A DNA stretch of 64,000 bases, taken from NCBI GenBank assembly GCA_026874595.1, contig CM049314.1, positions 38,725,729 through 38,789,728 on the forward strand, in the 5' to 3' direction. The position numbers and the translations under genes are program-made. The notes beneath the pieces were generated by a model. It was given only the letters and a program-made list of their open reading frames with translations. It was not told where the DNA came from and made no database searches. Origin of the DNA: Sipunculus nudus. Taxonomy: Eukaryota > Annelida > Sipuncula > Golfingiida > Sipunculidae. This document shows positions 35,430 to 46,904 of this stretch, in pieces. How positions within the stretch are numbered: position 1 is the stretch's first letter; every line of letters begins with the position of its first letter.

Positions 35430-35525
35430 ATGTACACCCTATCGTATACTCTTACAGTTATAGTCAAACTCAATCAGGAATTGCTTATAAGGAGGATAGG
35501 GTACCCACCGATATTATTTATATTA

Positions 35526-35640
35526 TTACCTCCGCCAAGAGGCAGGGTTTTTTTTTAGTGGCGCTGGTTGGTCTGTTAGCAACATATCTAGTTTGCATCC
35601 GTATCTGGTTTATAATTGTATTTTTGTGTGAGGGTAACTT
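35526..35640 (+). repeat. Short dispersed repeat fragment (CCTCCGCCAAGAGG type)
   Basis: CCTCCGCCAAGAGGCAGGGT, a T run and GGCGCTGGTTGGTCTGTTAG look like a truncated relative of the GAGGTT...TTTGTCTGT repeats at 12373 and 62100. Confidence 0.35.
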
Positions 35641-35749
35641 TTTTTAGCAACTTTAGTTTTCTGTTGAATTCGGCCTTCTATAGAGACCGTGCGAATGCGT
35701 GCTGCATTTGGTCTCTATACGAAGAAAGGTTTGCCAACAACGCTGTAAC

Positions 35750-36320
35750 ATTTCATCTAAGATAGCGGTCGTAATTGCCATTTTGCCCTAGAGCATAGGT
35801 CTCGAAGTTTTCGTATAGGTCATTGCTGCAAGTCGAAGGGCAGTTATGGTACAAGCGGTTGGTCGTAAAACAAAACACTGCCTGCCTAATACCAGCATCA
35901 ACACAGGTCTCATGTTCATTCAAAAGTAAAATAAACATCAAACCGCCCAGAAAGTAGGGTTTATAATGCTATAGCAGGAACCTGTGGAACAATGGACGCA
36001 CGTGGTTCGTATTGATCGGCCTGCCTTGTAATGTGGAGTCAAATAATTTAATCATCATAAGCAAGTCAATTTACACATGCTCCTAACAGGTGCGTATGTC
36101 TTCAATGTTATTGTGACATGAATATTTAGAAAGCTCCTGGGAGAGCTCAATAAATTGAGACGTTTCACATATCGGTGCGTATCGCGGTTCAGCCAGAATT
36201 AAAGTTCCGTTCATGTGGGCGATTGACATATCGTGCTGAGGAAGACCCAGCTGTCGACTTCTGATCACGTGGTCACTGTAGATTGCCTTTCCCAATTCCA
36301 TCATGATCTCTTCACGTCCT
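35750..36320. other. High-complexity segment
   Basis: Balanced composition with minus frames of 62 and 73 codons (35753-35941, 36083-36304) and no recognised domain. Words such as TTATTGTGAC, AATAAATTGAG and GATCACGTGGTCAC (36263-36276, palindromic E-box CACGTG core) are consistent with regulatory DNA. Confidence 0.25.
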
Positions 36321-36439
36321 TTTTGGGAAAAAAAGTGTCATTGTTTGAATCCCTGACACTTTGACAATTGGTTCTAGTGGTATATGCTTCATTTAGAACA
36401 GTGAATAAGGAATGAATCTCGCTAGACGGCGGTGTAGGC

Positions 36440-36609
36440 CTCTAGTCCAGCATTGTACTCCACTCGGAACTCGAGTCCACATTCTCAAGGACTCCCACTC
36501 TGACTTTGACTAGACGGTCTTGGAATTATACTCGGTCTAAGAGGGCAAGACTACAAATATGGCCCGGTCGGTCTCTAACACGAGGTGGTCGTTATGCGAA
36601 GTTTTACTG
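36440..36609. mobile_element. Fragment joining GAGTCC-type repeat and a Tigger-like TIR end
   Basis: ACTCGGAACTCGAGTCC (36464-36480) belongs to the GAGTCC family that forms arrays at 12.95 and 53.6 kb. Further right, AACACGAGGTGGTCGTTATG and GAAGTTTTACTG ending at 36609 before TA is the inverted right end of a Tigger/pogo-type MITE, like that at 59690-59868. The left end is not found. Confidence 0.5.
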
Positions 36610-36727
36610 TACTTATTCTTGTCATCCTATTTTATATGTGTTTATCTTGTATTCTCTGACGTTTTCTGTTTTTATACAGTTATGTATAATTGACAGAAGA
36701 TGGCTCATTGTAATTAATCAAAATACA

Positions 36728-36729
<2 letters not shown>

Positions 36730-36776
<47 letters not shown>
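36730..36776. repeat. (AT)n microsatellite
   Basis: About 22 uninterrupted AT units; a degenerate AT-rich tail continues to 36870. Confidence 0.95.
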
Positions 36777-36780
<4 letters not shown>

Positions 36781-36964
36781 TTTATATATAGATATGTATT
36801 ATATTAATTATTTGACATTTAAATAGGAATCTGTAAATTTATTTAAAAATATATATGCCTAATTTTAAAGGGTAACTAATCACGACTATAAAGTTTGAGA
36901 ATTATTTTGACCTGCAATAACTTAATGATAACACTGAAAAAAAATGTTAATAATCAGCTTATAA

Positions 36965-37640
36965 TGTCAACAGGCAATAGGACACGTAGGGCGGCTGTAT
37001 AGGCGGACGACCAGCCACAGTCGGCAACAAAATAAAATGAATGACCGCAAAAATACCGAATGCTCATCAATCTCTAGCAATGAGTGAGAAGATCTGGTGC
37101 GATGTTATTTATTGGCCAGGTGCCAGTGCCATTCTATCCAAAGCTAGAAACAATTCACAGAAACCAAAGTAATCCGATCCGGACCCATGGAAAAGAGGGA
37201 CTAAAACAAACGCTTGTTAAGTGGTGCTACAATGGTAGATCAGGTGATAGCGGACTGTATCCCCAACCGCTGTATTGTTCGGAAGCTGCAAGGCGAGCTG
37301 GTCCATGTATCAATGATTGATACGCCGGTCTATGCTGCACTTCCACAAAGCGCCTCTTTTGTCACAGTCCCGCAGAGACAATTGTCCGTGGTATAAATAT
37401 TAAATGCGAATGGGGCGGTTTAAAATTGCCACATTTTGTACCTGTCGCGTCCTACTGTCAACGTACACTTCAAACGCTTATTTTCGCTGCCTTCGTCGCC
37501 GACAAAGCCGGCCGTCTTCGCACTGGCCTCGTTCTCACAAAGAGTTCACGCATTTCGCCATCTCTATATGATGCCATTCTATTCACAAAAATTAGCAATA
37601 TACTTTACACAAATTTTAAAACTTTGAAGTGGGAATGAAA
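36965..37640. other. High-complexity island, candidate regulatory block
   Basis: Balanced sequence with several SOX-like words (AACAATTCACAG at 37149, ACAATGG at 37229, GACAATTGTCC at 37378). Overlapping plus frames of 60-78 codons (37084-37396, 37426-37638) have no domain or framing splice sites. Confidence 0.3.
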
Positions 37641-38218
37641 GCTATTGAATTGACGCAGTTTTGTTTTATTGTATTCATCTTTCGTTAAATTTGCAGCAGT
37701 TGTCACGTTAATTCTTAAACGGTTTATTAACTTAACTGAGTCGCATATTGAAACAGCTCTTGAACTGTCACATGGATCATTAATTTTCAATAATTTGACA
37801 AGCTACTTTTTTTTTACTCTTAGATCTACTTTACTCGAAGAATGACATGCCTGCAGCAAAAAAAAAGTTCCCATCACAAGTGAAGTGGCGTAACCTTGGT
37901 TTGTGTTTTATAGCTTGTTTTAATCTACGTAAAATATTATTAATTGGTATAAATTATTGGAACGCAAATATAATATAAAATGCAGCTGGTTGGGTTCAAC
38001 AGAAATAAAGAGAGCAAATGTCCCTATAGGCAGGCCAGTCTTAATAACACGAATTCTGCGGGCTGATAGGGCCTGCTCTAAAGGTCAATATACATTTGCA
38101 GTAATATGTATATCATCTCATGTTATTGGCTCATTTTAAATTTGGCTGAATACTACAGTTTCCCACCAAAACCATCCGGGCACAAGGGCATAATACTAAT
38201 ATCTCCATTTCACCCGTT

Positions 38219-38716
38219 ATGGTTGTGTGTGTGAATAAACACAGTCCACATGTGTCTGTTTATATTACAAGACGTTATAAATTAAAAGAAATCCAGCGGG
38301 AGTCTATATATGTTCTTGGAATGGAGTGTGAAATGACACAGATAAGTGAAAGAGAACGCACCTCTGTCACACGTACAACGGTAAAGAGAGCGGTAAATTT
38401 GAGAATAAAAGCTCCCCTTATGCGTGATAGGCATAAAGTTTACAAGTTTAAATTTGCGTGGCAAACCAAATGGCGTTGGATCAACAACAAACAACAGTTT
38501 CGGTCCAAAGTATTTTGCGTTATATTTGAGTCTATAATTTATGTGTATATCTAAAGTCACGAATTCTGCTCTGTTTAAAATTTTAATTGATAAAAAGATA
38601 TTCACTGAACCTTCGACATTACAAGACATGTGACCAGAGGTCCGATCTTTTCCAAACACGTAGAAGAAACATGAAATAAGAAACAAGAAAGAAATACAGT
38701 TTGTTAGCTTAAACAA
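38219..38716 (-). repeat. Inverted dispersed repeat, copy 1, with a 144-codon frame
   Basis: The minus strand of about 38290-38640 matches the plus strand of 40260-40580 (for example CTGTGTCATTTCACAC and ACGCAAAATACTTTGGAC in both). The minus strand here is open for 144 codons (38716 to 38282) and begins with a hydrophobic signal-like stretch, MFKLTNCISFLFLISCFFYV, then has cysteines in SCNVEG and RCTCDRG. In copy 2 the frame is broken by stops and indels but the C-terminal part CDRGA-SFT-LCHFT is recognisable. It could be a small secreted protein relic, or a non-coding repeat that happens to be open here. Confidence 0.4.
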
Positions 38717-39300
38717 TCCTTATTTGTGATGTTGCTCAGTACGGCCATTAGCCAGGGTCCGTGCTATCTTTATGTTTTGTGATACTGATCGTCCGCGGTG
38801 CAAGATTTTTTCCACTTGTGTAAATTAGTAAGCAAACGGTTTTAATACGTAATACTGACGGATACCCTTATGTTTTGAGGAGAAAGCACTGTACTTCATG
38901 TATAGGTAGAATAAACCTGGTATGTGAGTCGGTCCTTATATTGTTTCGGCAGAGGAATAGGCCTCTTTAACTATCTTACATCAGATGGACAAAAACTACA
39001 GCTTTAAACAGACCAGTCGCTACCCATCCAAAATAGGTCTTCTATTGAGGGTTTAGTTTTTCATAGGGATTGTGGGAGGGTCTGGACTACTTGTCTCAAC
39101 TTAAAATTGCAAAACAATAGTTGGTCACAATTCATGAAAATTGCACATATATGCCTGCTTATTTGTGTAATTTCCAGTAACTTCTTATTACAATAAAACA
39201 TCCGTATGCAAGTAATTTGCTTTGAAACGATTGAGTATAAATACTCCACTTACTATCTTCACTACATGTTTACATATACCACTGGTGGATTTAAAAGCCC
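38717..39300. other. Spacer, no gene seen
   Basis: Only short frames (62 codons minus, 39061-39249); no repeat or motif recognised. Confidence 0.55.
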
Positions 39301-39423
39301 CAGTGCATTGTGGAGGGAATGATTTCTTTACCCATAATCCCTAATCAGCGGAGTCATACTCTTGTGAGTACGATTCTGTGCACAGTTGTTCTGTCGGAAG
39401 AGTCCACACTGGCCGAGTGTAAG

Positions 39424-39488
39424 GAGATCGAGAGAGCGAGAAAGAGCGAGAGGGAGAGAGACAGAGACAGAGAGAGCGCGATAGAGAG

Positions 39489-39523
<35 letters not shown>

Positions 39524-39672
39524 GCGAGAGAGAGTGAGAACGAGAGTGAGAATGGGTGAGGGCATATAGAGAATGAGAATGAATCGCATGAATGAGAGAC
39601 AAGGCTTACGACATGAAATATATAAATTAGGTATCTGAATAAATAAACATATATATATAATTAAATAAACAA

Positions 39673-39764
<92 letters not shown>
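39424..39764. repeat. Compound (GA)n ... (CA)n(AT)n microsatellite
   Basis: Imperfect (GA)n at 39424-39545, (CA)n at 39683-39704 and a 60-base (AT)n at 39705-39764. The 160-codon minus frame across it consists of Tyr-Ile, Cys-Val and Ser-Leu dipeptide runs and is an artefact. Confidence 0.95.
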
Positions 39765-39767
<3 letters not shown>

Positions 39768-39865
39768 GGAGATATTTGACATAGTTCACCTTTAGGTGAC
39801 GTCATAACCTCGGCGTTATCCATGTGCGGTTACAAAAAGTATCAAGCATACCATTTTCATAGGTT

Positions 39866-39885
39866 TGGCCGCCAGGGTGCGCTTG
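39866..39885 (+). promoter_or_regulatory. CTCF-like motif
   Basis: TTGGCCGCCAGGGTGCGCTT matches the animal CTCF consensus YGRCCASYAGRKGGCRSYR at 16 of 19 positions. It is almost identical, and in the same orientation, to the site at 55978-55996. Confidence 0.4.
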
Positions 39886-40229
39886 GGTAGTTTTCAGTAT
39901 GACCGCACTTCTGTTCGAGTGGCGCCATTGACTGCGGAAGGAGGCACATTTGTATACAAGACTTTGTTTACAGTCACCTGGGGCTATTTATTCTCGGGGT
40001 AGCAAAAGGCATACTAAGGGGTTTTATGAACAGGGCACGGTGCCTTCGGGGTGGAACTAAAGCAACCAAGGGCATACAATGAAGGCGCAACAAAATTTAC
40101 AAATATTACGGTGTCAGTCTATTAGACAAACAAACCGGGCCATGATACGTATACAACACAAATATTGACTCTCTTAAGGCATGAAGCGTGCATATGTTGG
40201 ACTCGGGTGCTTCATGCATACCGGAGTCC

Positions 40230-40580
40230 CGCTGTTAAAACTCTGTACACTGGTCTGTAAGGATTCAATGCATGGCCACCTGGTATTGCAAGATCACAGT
40301 GTGCCTCCGAAAAGTTTATCCCCCGGGAAATTTTGTTACCTTGATTTGAGAACTCTCTCCCAGATATTACGCAAAATACTTTGGACATAACCTGTTGCTT
40401 TGTTGTTAACCCAACGTCATTTGGTATGCAACACAAACTTTAACTTGTGTACCTGACAACTATTACGAATGATGGGAGCTTTGATTGTCACAGTGTGACA
40501 GAGGTGCGGTCTCTTTTACTCATCTGTGTCATTTCACACACCACCCCACGAATACATATATAAACTATTTTGGGTTTCTT
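40230..40580 (+). repeat. Inverted dispersed repeat, copy 2
   Basis: Homologous to the minus strand of 38290-38640. The frame corresponding to the 144-codon frame of copy 1 carries several stops and shifts, though AKYFG near its middle and CDRGAVSFTHLCHFT near its end are recognisable. The pair could fold into a long stem with a 1.7 kb loop. Confidence 0.65.
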
Positions 40581-40693
40581 TCTATTTATCACATTTCTTA
40601 TACCATATCTATATCTATGGTTACGTATATTGCTTTGTTTTAAGACTTCAAATGATAACAAATATATTTACTGGTTTAATTGAACCTCCGCTC

Positions 40694-40703
40694 GGGGGGG
40701 GGG
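40694..40703. repeat. Poly(G) tract
   Basis: Ten consecutive G, inside a plus frame of 129 codons (40526-40915) that has no recognised domain and is probably fortuitous. Confidence 0.8.
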
Positions 40704-40980
40704 AGAATCTAAGTTTCCCTTGGTTGTTTAATTGGTTATTTCTGTCTATTTGTCTATTAAGTTCAAAAGATTCTTTACGGTTTTGGTGTATTCAAATTCT
40801 TAATCCCGGCGAGAGCGACGGCACTTCACTGGTATTTGAGGCCGCCTGTGTTTTGGAGTTCACCTATGTTCCAACCTTGGAGCTCGTGAATCGTCACATA
40901 TATTTTTCTGTTTGACCTTGAACAGATTTGTAGTTAATTGATAATTAATGTATAATTACGTTACCACAAGCAACACCCCT

Positions 40981-41050
40981 CCCACACACACACACATATA
41001 TATATGTATATATACATATGTACATTCATACTTTATATACATATATATCC
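40981..41050. repeat. (CA)n / degenerate (AT)n
   Basis: CACACACACACATATATATA followed by TATACATATGTACATTCA-type sequence. Confidence 0.8.
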
Positions 41051-41059
41051 TTACCGGGT

Positions 41060-41660
41060 AAACTGATTCATTTAATTAGAAAGCAGGGGGGAGAGTAACA
41101 CCGCAGCACACCGGGGCGTGCGACACCGGCATTGACAGCGCGTTCATATTATTACCCTTGCGTATATCGACTGACATTGTTAAAGGGATGAAAACCCCCA
41201 ACAAAAGTTGGATTCAGTATCTATGAATACGCAGCTGGTCTCATAAATTTTACGGATACGCCAACAAAGCCCCGGCCGGGCCGTAGCGATCCGGAGGCCC
41301 GGCACTTTACAAAACCTAGCCATTTGAAATCAAAACGTTTTCTAAGGCCCTTTTGGCTGACGATTCGCTAATAATGAAATAAAGGCCCACAGACCCTCGT
41401 GGCAGGGAAAAATAACGAGTCAATAACTCTTTGGAGCCTTTCAAATTGTTATAATGCGCCTGCTTCAGATGGTATCCCCACTGTATAGACGATCCGGTTC
41501 TCGCAGCTACGCTCTGTGTAAGAAACCCTATCAAACTGTTCGAGTCTCAAAACGCCTCGCGTGCTCACCGCCAGCGAACTCCCAGATTAACGGTAAGGCT
41601 GTTATTTATACGTGTAAATTTAATGTAAATACCAGCTCTGTTTCACGCTGAAGGCTACTC
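41060..41660. other. High-complexity island, strongest regulatory candidate
   Basis: Sharp shift to balanced, CpG-containing sequence. It contains clustered homeodomain-type words: TTTAATTAGAAA (41072), TCATAAATTTTACGG (41240) and GCTAATAATGAAATAAAGG (41368). GC-rich stretches such as CCCCGGCCGGGCC lie between them. Frames on both strands (72 codons minus, 65 plus) have no domain. The mixture of TAAT/AATAAA words and GC-rich spacers is typical of developmental enhancers conserved between species. Confidence 0.35.
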
Positions 41661-43540
41661 CCTCTTCGCGTGCGTGTTACTGTTTTACCGACATGCAATA
41701 GTCCCGAGTGTCTGTGTTCTTGCATACGTGGAACCTTTAAAGGTCACGCAGTTATCTTAAAATCACGACAGCCATGGCATAGGTCATCTCTAGTTCATAC
41801 GTTTCTTTTATTTGACTGATATATATTAATATATTCACCAGGGGTATATATATATATATATAAAAGACTGTCAATTTGTATATCATAAAACACTAAATTT
41901 AAAGAACTTGTATACAAGTATGTAGGTACTCAATTAACTACAGCTCACAGGGGATGTTAGACTAAAAGAATAATTCTTTGTATAAATAAACAGAAAATTG
42001 GGGGTGATCCGTTCTATACAAACACCAATAAGAGCTAATACACAGGCTTGACGAAAACCCAGTGTGTGTGTCACTGTGACTGTGTGTGTGAGAGAGACAG
42101 AGAGAGAGGGTGAGCAATTAAGGGGCTCTTGGGTAAATGTCAAATCCATCCGGTAAACGGAAATTTAAGATCTTCTGTTTTGTACTCCGAAAAATATCGC
42201 ATACATCGTTTGTTTTCCCTTCCTTCAGTTATAGGCCTTATTTTATTACTGAGACGCGTGTGAGGAAGTTTCCTGTGGCATTTATTCCACGTTCAAATCT
42301 ATATGCAAAAATTTCGAGATTTTCAATGAACAGTTTCACAGTTTCTTTTGCATGTCTTTTCTATACCGCAGTTACAGACACCATACTAAAACACGACACC
42401 GTGTATTTTTTCTTTACTATGTAGAACTGGCATTATATCCCATCTGAACTAGGTGCCTTTATATCTCCGATTGTTCAAGAAAACGTTCCCAACTTTCAGT
42501 TTTGTATATTCAGACAAAATAAGTTTCTTTGCTTTTATTTTGGTTTAACTTGTATGCGAAAATAATACAGGTTTTTGTATGGTTTATCCGCGAGATAAAG
42601 AATATTCTAAACCCTATTTAGGTGAAACATTCATAGTTGTATTACATGTTCTTTCCTATTGATTAAAACAACAATTCCACATTTCTTTTATTTCAACTTG
42701 TATCGTGTCAATGCACATATACTAGTTTTATTTTGCTTTCCGCTATTGTACACAGTTTTCAATGCACGGTGGATCTTTTGTGTGTTCCCACTATGGGTGT
42801 ATTTAATACCTGTGATATTGTCTCTAACAATTTTGCCTGACTTGTCCGTCAGTGAAAGGAAAGAATTTGAAACTGTCAAATAGATTTCAGATAACATTTC
42901 CATAGACCGCTACCAAAGATTTCCCAGACAATTGGAACAGAAGGGAGATAATTAACACATCTTGTCCTTTATTAATTCTTTAGAGATGTAGGGACTGGTA
43001 CAGTTAAAGAAGCGCATTATTATTGTGTGCAACCTGTACCTTTCACTAATAAATGAAACAGCTTCACCCACTGCCAGGAGGTAATACGCTTTTGTCATGT
43101 AAGGTTGACTGGTTGGTCAGCTTGTCTTTCAGCACTTTAAATTTCGAACAGATTTAAGAGGTTTTGTTGAGGATAGAGCAACGCACAGGGTACAATATTG
43201 AGGTGATCTGGATTACCGTTTATTTTACCATAATTTTATTTAAAGCATTCTTTACCATTGTAACTTTGGGTCAACCGTCATAGATGTCACCTAATTGAAG
43301 CCGCCTTTGTCCTGGTCTGAAGAACTTACCTGTGATGCAACCATCGATGTGGTGATCCGTTACAAACTTTTTTTTTTGTTTGGATGAATATATTTCCTGT
43401 GCTGATGTGCCGGACATGAAACAGTTTGATCTTGATATTTGTGGTATTCCGGATATGGTGAACCAGAATGTAGGCGGAAATTTATATATGCGATATCCGA
43501 ATGCTTCCTGAAATTGTTAATGTACAAAATCTGGTTGTTA
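41661..43540. other. Spacer, no gene seen
   Basis: AT-rich, with an (AT)n at 41846-41862 and a GT/GA-rich patch near 42062-42108. Plus frames of 95 codons (42137-42424) and 74 codons (42659-42883) are hydrophobic and without recognised motifs. Confidence 0.5.
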
Positions 43541-43554
43541 TTGGACTAAAGTAC

Positions 43555-44495
43555 AAGAAAAGTGTAACGAAATAATTATAACAAGACAAATAATGATAAA
43601 GCTCAGTTGGGAATAATATACTGAACAAACTATCAGGACAGGGACCAGATTAAGAACACCCCAATACGAGCAAAGCAACAGAATGAAGAGTAACACAAAA
43701 TAGGTCACACAGGAAACGAGGAATAAAACCAACATGACAAGAGAAAAGAGCAAGACATGACAAGAGAAACAAGACAGAGAATGAGGAACAAAACAAACAG
43801 ACGAGGAACAAACAATCGTGAAAAAAGGACAAGACAAACAGGAATAAGGAAGTCAAGATGAGAGGAAAACGTCAAACAGGACAAGAGAAATAAGTACAAC
43901 AAGGTAAGAAACCAAGAGAGAGCATCGGGAACAAAACATAGAAGACAAGAGAAGCGAGACAATTGAGAGAAGAGAAGAGAACAGGAAGGAAAAAGGGACA
44001 GGACACAAAACATAAATGGATAAGACAAACAGGACGAGAGGAACAAGAGAGGCAAGATAAAGGGGACAAGACTAACAGGAAAGTAAAACAGTTTCACAGG
44101 AACAAAATAAAAATAAAATTATGATTAAAACAAGAGGAACAAGACAAACATGAAAAAGGGACGAGTAAAAAAAAAAGAAAACAGGGATATAACAACAGGC
44201 GAAAAAAAAAACGAGAAAATGGGGGAAACCGGGACAAGACAAACAGGACACAATAACAAGACAGACTAGGAAATTAGAAATAAAGCAAACAAGAATAAGG
44301 GAATGAGACAAACAGGTAAATAATGAAAAGACAGGCAGGAATAAAAAAACGAAGAAAGGGACAAGAAAAAGAGGGAAAAATACAAACTGGACAGGGAAAG
44401 TTGGCGAATTTGTCGAAATGACCAAGACAAACAAGGCATGATTAAAAACACAAGAAGAACAAGACAAACAGGATAAAAAAAAATAATAAGATAAG
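43555..44495. repeat. Purine-rich degenerate satellite, ~0.9 kb
   Basis: The plus strand is almost all A and G with scattered C, built from degenerate words such as GACAAACAGGAACAAGACAA and GAGGAACAAGA, roughly 18-22 bp apart. The opposite strand therefore reads as Phe/Leu/Ser/Cys/Val-rich hydrophobic frames (up to 146 codons), which should not be taken as membrane proteins. Confidence 0.8.
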
Positions 44496-44900
44496 ACGAT
44501 TAATACCAGCAATACAAGATGTATTAATGCAAGGGGAAATAGATATAGAACAAGTGGGCCTTATAATCAATGATGAAGTAGTAAAAAACGTGTTACCTGA
44601 AATCAAATGTATTTGAATTCTTGAAATTCTGCACGTGTGAACTATGCCAGCAGGATTTTGTCTACTGAGCACTCGGTCTAATTGCATGTGATTTATCACA
44701 ATTCATGAACTGTTAAGACATCAGTGACACCTACTGACATCATTTACGACTCATCAGTGATTTATTAACCATTTCCTTGACATTTTCCAGTAATTCATAC
44801 TTGTTTAGATACATGTTTTTTTTTAACGTATCGAGTGAATCTACTTGAAAATAGCGTCAGTAATGATGTCAAAACGGTGACATCAAATAAGTTCAGGAAA
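44496..44900. other. Spacer, nothing recognised
   Basis: Mixed sequence between the purine-rich repeat and the complex island; no gene seen. Confidence 0.5.
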
Positions 44901-45780
44901 AAAAAATACCAATCTATTGAAACCGCCAATACTTCCTTGAAGGCTGTCCTTATAAACCCGAGGTCTGAGATCTCTTGAGGCAGGGGAGGCCTCACGGATG
45001 TCGACACATTCAGTAACGCCCAGATAAAAGCCCGCTCGATTTGGTCGATTACCGTAGATACGCGAGTTAGCCGCAGCCCGCGCAGGATGATCGAACGAAC
45101 TCTCGAATAATTACGACAATAAATCATCATTAAACACACTAAGTGGAAAGATTTGGAAGAAAAGGCGCGCATCTTGGAGGAAGAATACCCAGGCTTGATG
45201 CCGAATGTGGCCGGCCTGCCGATGACTCGACAGAACAATGTAAGAAATAGCCAAGCAGAAATTGGGGCCCCCGCCCCGGCTCTGATAATGTGGAAGGCTG
45301 GGCCCGGGCATAAAGGCGCCCAATGAGTGATGTCTACACCCAGACAATAGTTAAATAGCGGCGCGGCCACTGTTTAATGGAAATGATTGTTCAAGACTAT
45401 ACCTTTCTGAAGCCAAGCCCTTCTGGACGTGACCGCTTGCAAGGGCTGGCAGTTTGAATACACAGACTGGACAACAGTGATCGAGTTAGTCCTGCCTGGG
45501 TCGTCTCGGCTGACGTGTCACTGGGGCAGCACTGGTCCATCGCGGCCAGAAGACCTTCGACAGTCACCGGTCGGCACCGACTCGCGTCAGCTGTCAGCTC
45601 GACTGACAAGTTCACAGGTATTTATAACTTATTCCTCCCCGCATTATGGGTTTATTTGTTGTCGGTGCCGCTGAGTGCGCCTTGTCCATTTCACTGCAAA
45701 CGCCTGAAAACAGGTAGACTGATTGATTACTCGAGCACGCCGTGGTCAAGTCTTGTCATTTTTGTTCTATACGTTCTATG
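44900..45780. other. High-complexity island, candidate regulatory block or exon
   Basis: Balanced, CpG-containing sequence. The minus strand is open for 191 codons (45370-44795), the longest non-repeat frame in the window, but its protein shows no domain and hydrophobic runs typical of antisense frames. The plus strand has a candidate exon at 45144-45239. Two frames of 81 and 93 codons overlap at 45429-45796. Confidence 0.3.
45144..45239 (+). other. Candidate coding exon
   Basis: The frame, open from 45123, reads WKDLEEKARILEEEYPGLMP and continues NVAGLPMTRQNN, a charged, protein-like sequence. It is followed by a consensus donor (AAT/GTAAGA at 45240). The upstream AG at 45142-45143 lacks a good polypyrimidine tract. 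The peptide is not recognised; predicted helix-forming charge pattern is the only feature. Confidence 0.2.
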
Positions 45781-45896
45781 TCAATCTAAATATTAGTTAA
45801 ACGGTATTTTAATCATAAATGTAATCGTTTAATAAAATTTATATTTCCTTATACTTTTTATCCATAACAAGATCGTGTTATATATTCAAAATCATA

Positions 45897-45927
45897 TATG
45901 TATATATATATATATATATTATATATA

Positions 45928-45971
<44 letters not shown>

Positions 45972-46060
45972 GATCATATAAATATGTAAGCTAATTTTGT
46001 TCATATTATATATATATTATATATTATATTATATTATATTATATTATATTATATTATATT
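45897..46060. repeat. (AT)n and (ATATT)n microsatellites
   Basis: Several (AT)n blocks at 45899-45966, then about ten ATATT units at 46015-46060. Confidence 0.95.
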
Positions 46061-46099
46061 ATGTTGTGATGATGGATGTGGCACTTTTACAAGACACAA

Positions 46100-46380
46100 A
46101 ATAGGGAGGGATCTAGTAGAGACAGAGGTTATGGGAGAGGCAAGTGATTAGAGAGAGCAGAGCAGAGGGAGATACGGGAGATAGAAGGGAGCTGGAGGGA
46201 CCGGAAGGATGGAGCGGGAGGGACGGGATGAGGGATATGACAGGGAGGCGAGGATAAGTTAAGTTTTGATTAGAGAGACCAGAGGGTGATATCAGGAGAT
46301 AGGAGGGAGTGGGAGGGACGGGATTAGGGACACATTGAGTTGGGAAGGGCAGAGGGAGCCGCAAGAGGGACTGAGCTGAG
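46100..46380. repeat. GGGA-rich purine repeat
   Basis: Plus strand dominated by GAGGGAG/GGGAGGGAC words with a degenerate period; the opposite frame is Pro/Ser/Leu-rich (83 codons) and an artefact. Confidence 0.6.
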
Positions 46381-46890
46381 AGGCATTAATTTATCAGGTC
46401 AAGTGCTCACGCGAAACTTAGAAGTTTCAGAATGGTGACAAATCCAGAGCTCCATATGAGCAGATTGTAAAGTCTCACAGAAAATCAGAGTTTTTCGGAT
46501 TAACAATGCATTCAATTATAAACTAAATGCTATTTGTGTAATTTGAAAGTAAAGTAATAAAAATGGGTGTACTAAGGAGGCTGCAAACATTTACCTTCTA
46601 GAAAATGTAGCCATTTGAATCCATTATATTCCTCTATAATTATGATATTTCACATTTGGCCTTTTTTTACCTCAGAAAAAGAATCACCTCCATGGATATC
46701 ATTTAATCTTAAATCATCTATGTTAAAATCCTGAATGATTCCAAAAATCTATAATTTGTCTCCATAAAACTCTGTATTGCGCAGTTTGATTGCATTATCA
46801 AATACGAAGGAATCATGTGCTCGTCAGTAACCCAGATTTTGCATAAAACAAATGAAAATTCTGTGAGTTATTCCAATGTAAAATTTCATA
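46381..46890. other. AT-rich spacer
   Basis: No gene or repeat recognised. Confidence 0.55.
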
Positions 46891-46904
46891 TAAACTGGAA
46901 AAAA

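Noticed and set aside
39341-39823. 160-codon minus frame
   Set aside because: It consists of dipeptide runs from (AT)n, (CA)n and (GA)n microsatellites.
43538-44512. Several hydrophobic 'membrane protein' frames on the minus strand
   Set aside because: They are the translation of a pyrimidine-rich strand opposite a degenerate purine repeat, with low-complexity Phe/Leu/Ser/Cys content.
44795-45370. 191-codon minus-strand frame as a protein gene
   Set aside because: It is the longest non-repeat frame, but it shows no domain, lies antisense to a better candidate exon and has composition typical of a shadow frame.
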